This document shows, one piece after another, positions 62,353 to 64,000 of a stretch of 64,000 nt of DNA. The DNA is taken from assembly GCF_900112615.1 (NCBI RefSeq), contig NZ_FOMK01000005.1, positions 1-64,000 on the forward strand, in the 5' to 3' direction. The notes beneath the pieces were generated by a model. That model was not told the origin of the DNA, ran no database searches, and saw only the letters and a program-made list of their open reading frames with translations. This stretch comes from Chitinophaga sp. CF118 (lineage in GTDB: Bacteria; Bacteroidota; Bacteroidia; Chitinophagales; Chitinophagaceae). How positions within the stretch are numbered: the first letter of the stretch is position 1; the number at the start of each line of letters is the position of its first letter. Made by a program: the position numbers and the translations under genes.

Positions 62353-64000
62353 GAGCCTACTGGCCATAGTATTATGTTGCAGTGCCGGCATTCGTGTATC
62401 CGCGCAGGAGCGGGATACGATACCTGCAGCAGACCAACCGGTGGGACTGAATTTACCATTGGGAAATGCACAACCGCAGCAGTATGAAATAGCTGATATT
62501 ACGGTGTCAGGTACACAGTACCTCGATAAATCATTGCTTATATCTCTATCTGGCCTGAATGTAGGCGATAAGGTGGTATACCCCGGTGGAGATCAGTTTG
62601 CAAAAGCTATCCAGGCACTCTGGGGGCAGCATTTATTTGCAAACGTGGCCATTTATGTACTTAAGATAGAAGATGGTAAAATCTGGTTGGAAATAGACCT
62701 GATAGAACGTCCACGTCTTAACAACTTCATTTTCAGAGGGGTTAAAAAATCTGAAACAGAAGAACTGATCAAAAAAGCGTCCCTGCGTAAGGGTACTGTA
62801 GTAACTGAAGGTTTAAAACAGAATGCTACCAGTATCATCACCAAATATTATGCTGATAAGGGATATCGCAATGCAACAGTGAAAATCACTGAAAGATCTG
62901 ATACCTCACAGGTAAATGCTGCTGACGTGGTATTTACTATCTCTAAAGGAGGCAAGGTAAAAGTGAATGATATCTACATTGTAGGTAATCAGAGTATCGG
63001 GGATTCGAAGATCAAGAAGAAAATGAAGGGTACAAAAGAACGTACCCGTTTTACTATTTACCCGGATTCAGAACCGGTGTATGTAGATTCTCTTGACCAG
63101 CCGGTTAATTACTGGTCTACTTTTGGCTTCCTGTATCCTTCCCGTACCGCAGAAGCACTGGATCCTTACTTCCGTTTTAAACTATTTACATCTGCCAAGT
63201 TCAATGAAGGCAAGTATATAGAAGATAAAGAAAAGGTGATCTCTTATTATAATACACAGGGTTTCCGTGATGCTGTGCTGGTAAGAGATACTACTTACAA
63301 TTCCCGCAATGGTGGTGTGAATGTAAGTATGCAGATCAGTGAGGGTAAGAAATACTACTTTGGTAATATTACCTGGAAAGGTAATAGCCGTTATACAGAT
63401 TCCCTGCTTAGTCGTGTACTGGGAATCAAAAAGGGAGATGTATACAATCAGGAAATTCTACAGAAACGTTTACTGTCTTCAGAAGGTGGCGACGTAGGTG
63501 GTTTGTACATGGATTATGGTTACCTGTTTTTCCGTGCAGACCCTGTAGAAATCGGGATCCGTGGAGATACCATCGATTATGAGGTGAGGATTTCTGAAGG
63601 ACCGCAGGCTACTATTAAAGAAGTACGTATTGCCGGAAATGAAAAAACCAATGAACACGTAATCCGTCGTGAGCTGCGTACATTACCTGGTGAAAAATTC
63701 AGCCGTACGGATCTGATTCGTTCTAACCGTGAAATTGCCAATCTGGGTTTCTTTAACCCGGAGAAGATTGGTATGAACCCGGTGCCTAACGTTCAGGATG
63801 GTACAGTGGATATTGATTATACAGTAGAAGAAAAAGCGAACGACCAGTTGGAACTGTCTGCCGGTTGGGGTGGTTATATCGGTTTAACCGGTACCCTGGG
63901 GGTAACATTTAATAACTTCTCGCTCCGTAATATATTTAATAAGAAAACCTGGGATCCATTACCAAGTGGAGACGGTCAGAAATTATCTGTTCGTGTATCT
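62333..64000 (+). CDS. bamA: Outer membrane protein assembly factor BamA (partial, cut by window end)
   Basis: 556 codons from ATG 62333 with no stop before the window ends. A signal peptide (about 1-24, ending IRVSAQE) is followed by tandem POTRA domains: IADITVSGTQYLDKSLLISL, then IERPRLNNFIFRG, KVKVNDIYIVGNQSIGDSKI, YYFGNITWKGNSRYTDSLLS and ATIKEVRIAGNEKTNEHVIR. The barrel starts near 505 (LELSAGWGGYIGLTGTLG). BamA inserts barrel proteins into the outer membrane. It starts inside the 3' end of uppS, a translationally coupled arrangement. Confidence 0.94.
   Translation, partial: MKKLFPKSLLAIVLCCSAGIRVSAQERDTIPAADQPVGLNLPLGNAQPQQYEIADITVSGTQYLDKSLLISLSGLNVGDKVVYPGGDQFAKAIQALWGQHLFANVAIYVLKIEDGKIWLEIDLIERPRLNNFIFRGVKKSETEELIKKASLRKGTVVTEGLKQNATSIITKYYADKGYRNATVKITERSDTSQVNAADVVFTISKGGKVKVNDIYIVGNQSIGDSKIKKKMKGTKERTRFTIYPDSEPVYVDSLDQPVNYWSTFGFLYPSRTAEALDPYFRFKLFTSAKFNEGKYIEDKEKVISYYNTQGFRDAVLVRDTTYNSRNGGVNVSMQISEGKKYYFGNITWKGNSRYTDSLLSRVLGIKKGDVYNQEILQKRLLSSEGGDVGGLYMDYGYLFFRADPVEIGIRGDTIDYEVRISEGPQATIKEVRIAGNEKTNEHVIRRELRTLPGEKFSRTDLIRSNREIANLGFFNPEKIGMNPVPNVQDGTVDIDYTVEEKANDQLELSAGWGGYIGLTGTLGVTFNNFSLRNIFNKKTWDPLPSGDGQKLSVRVS

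Overview
The window is chromosomal DNA from a member of the Bacteroidota, most likely a Chitinophaga-like member of the Chitinophagaceae. Supporting signs are several lineage-typical families (GldC, DUF4290, DUF6089, DUF5522, the IPExxxVDY family, and a carboxypeptidase-regulatory-like domain at the start of a TonB-dependent receptor), MurA with Asp instead of Cys at the active site, -7 promoter boxes of the Bacteroidota form TAnnTTTG, and few Shine-Dalgarno sequences. Most of the window is ordinary core genome: no prophage, CRISPR array, rRNA operon or complete insertion sequence was seen. The only mobile-element trace is the 3' end of a group II intron at the left edge.

Layout. 1-94: intron tail. 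180-8525: an iron-permease-like protein, a three-gene phosphorelay on the minus strand (CHASE3 kinase, single-domain regulator, REC-PAS-kinase), a proline-rich small protein, a ferritin-like DUF892 protein, Ku, and a chromate transporter. 8721-15134: a secreted hydrolase-like protein, a 2-oxoglutarate dioxygenase-like enzyme, ExbD, AsnS and Rho. 15166-19895 (minus): a LytS/LytTR two-component pair, pterin dehydratase, an IPExxxVDY protein, a decayed alkyltransferase gene, DUF5522 and TrmB. 20035-22099: a repeat cluster, an independent tRNA-like RNA gene with a very long variable arm, an Lrp-family regulator and tryptophan 2,3-dioxygenase. 22363-28404: DUF4290, MurA, Gmk, a CorC-type membrane protein, a gene-free stretch with stacked promoters, TatC and RpiB. 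29047-41403: an ECF sigma factor, UvrD-type helicase, RecX, omega-amidase-like nitrilase, VOC protein, NagA, a GT39-like protein, ThiL, inositol monophosphatase, GH3 and LysE. 41677-49788 (minus): orphan 2-oxoacid:ferredoxin oxidoreductase beta subunit, AhpD-like protein, TonB-dependent receptor, amidase and acyl-CoA dehydrogenase. 49860-64000: hydrolase, GT2, orphan OppC-like permease, lipoprotein, GT4, GldC, YqeY, CvpA, hydrolase, CBS protein, Omp85-like barrel, NadK, DUF6089, UppS and BamA, which runs off the right edge.

How the genes relate. The right end is the conserved Bacteroidota envelope block (CBS protein, POTRA/barrel protein, NadK, DUF6089, UppS, BamA). It joins lipid-carrier synthesis to outer-membrane protein assembly and sits with MurA, TatC and an amidase elsewhere in the window. 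Two sensory modules (778-4104 and 15166-18025) and an ECF sigma factor provide regulation.

Most noteworthy are (1) the tRNA-like RNA at 20284-20424, with a Leu-type body, a GUC anticodon, a 73-nt structured variable region, and its own promoter and terminator; (2) intergenic hairpins with 32-42 bp perfect or nearly perfect stems; (3) a three-frame relic of an MGMT/ATL gene; (4) a promoter-rich region without genes before tatC; and (5) several genes whose -7 box abuts the start codon, suggesting leaderless mRNAs.
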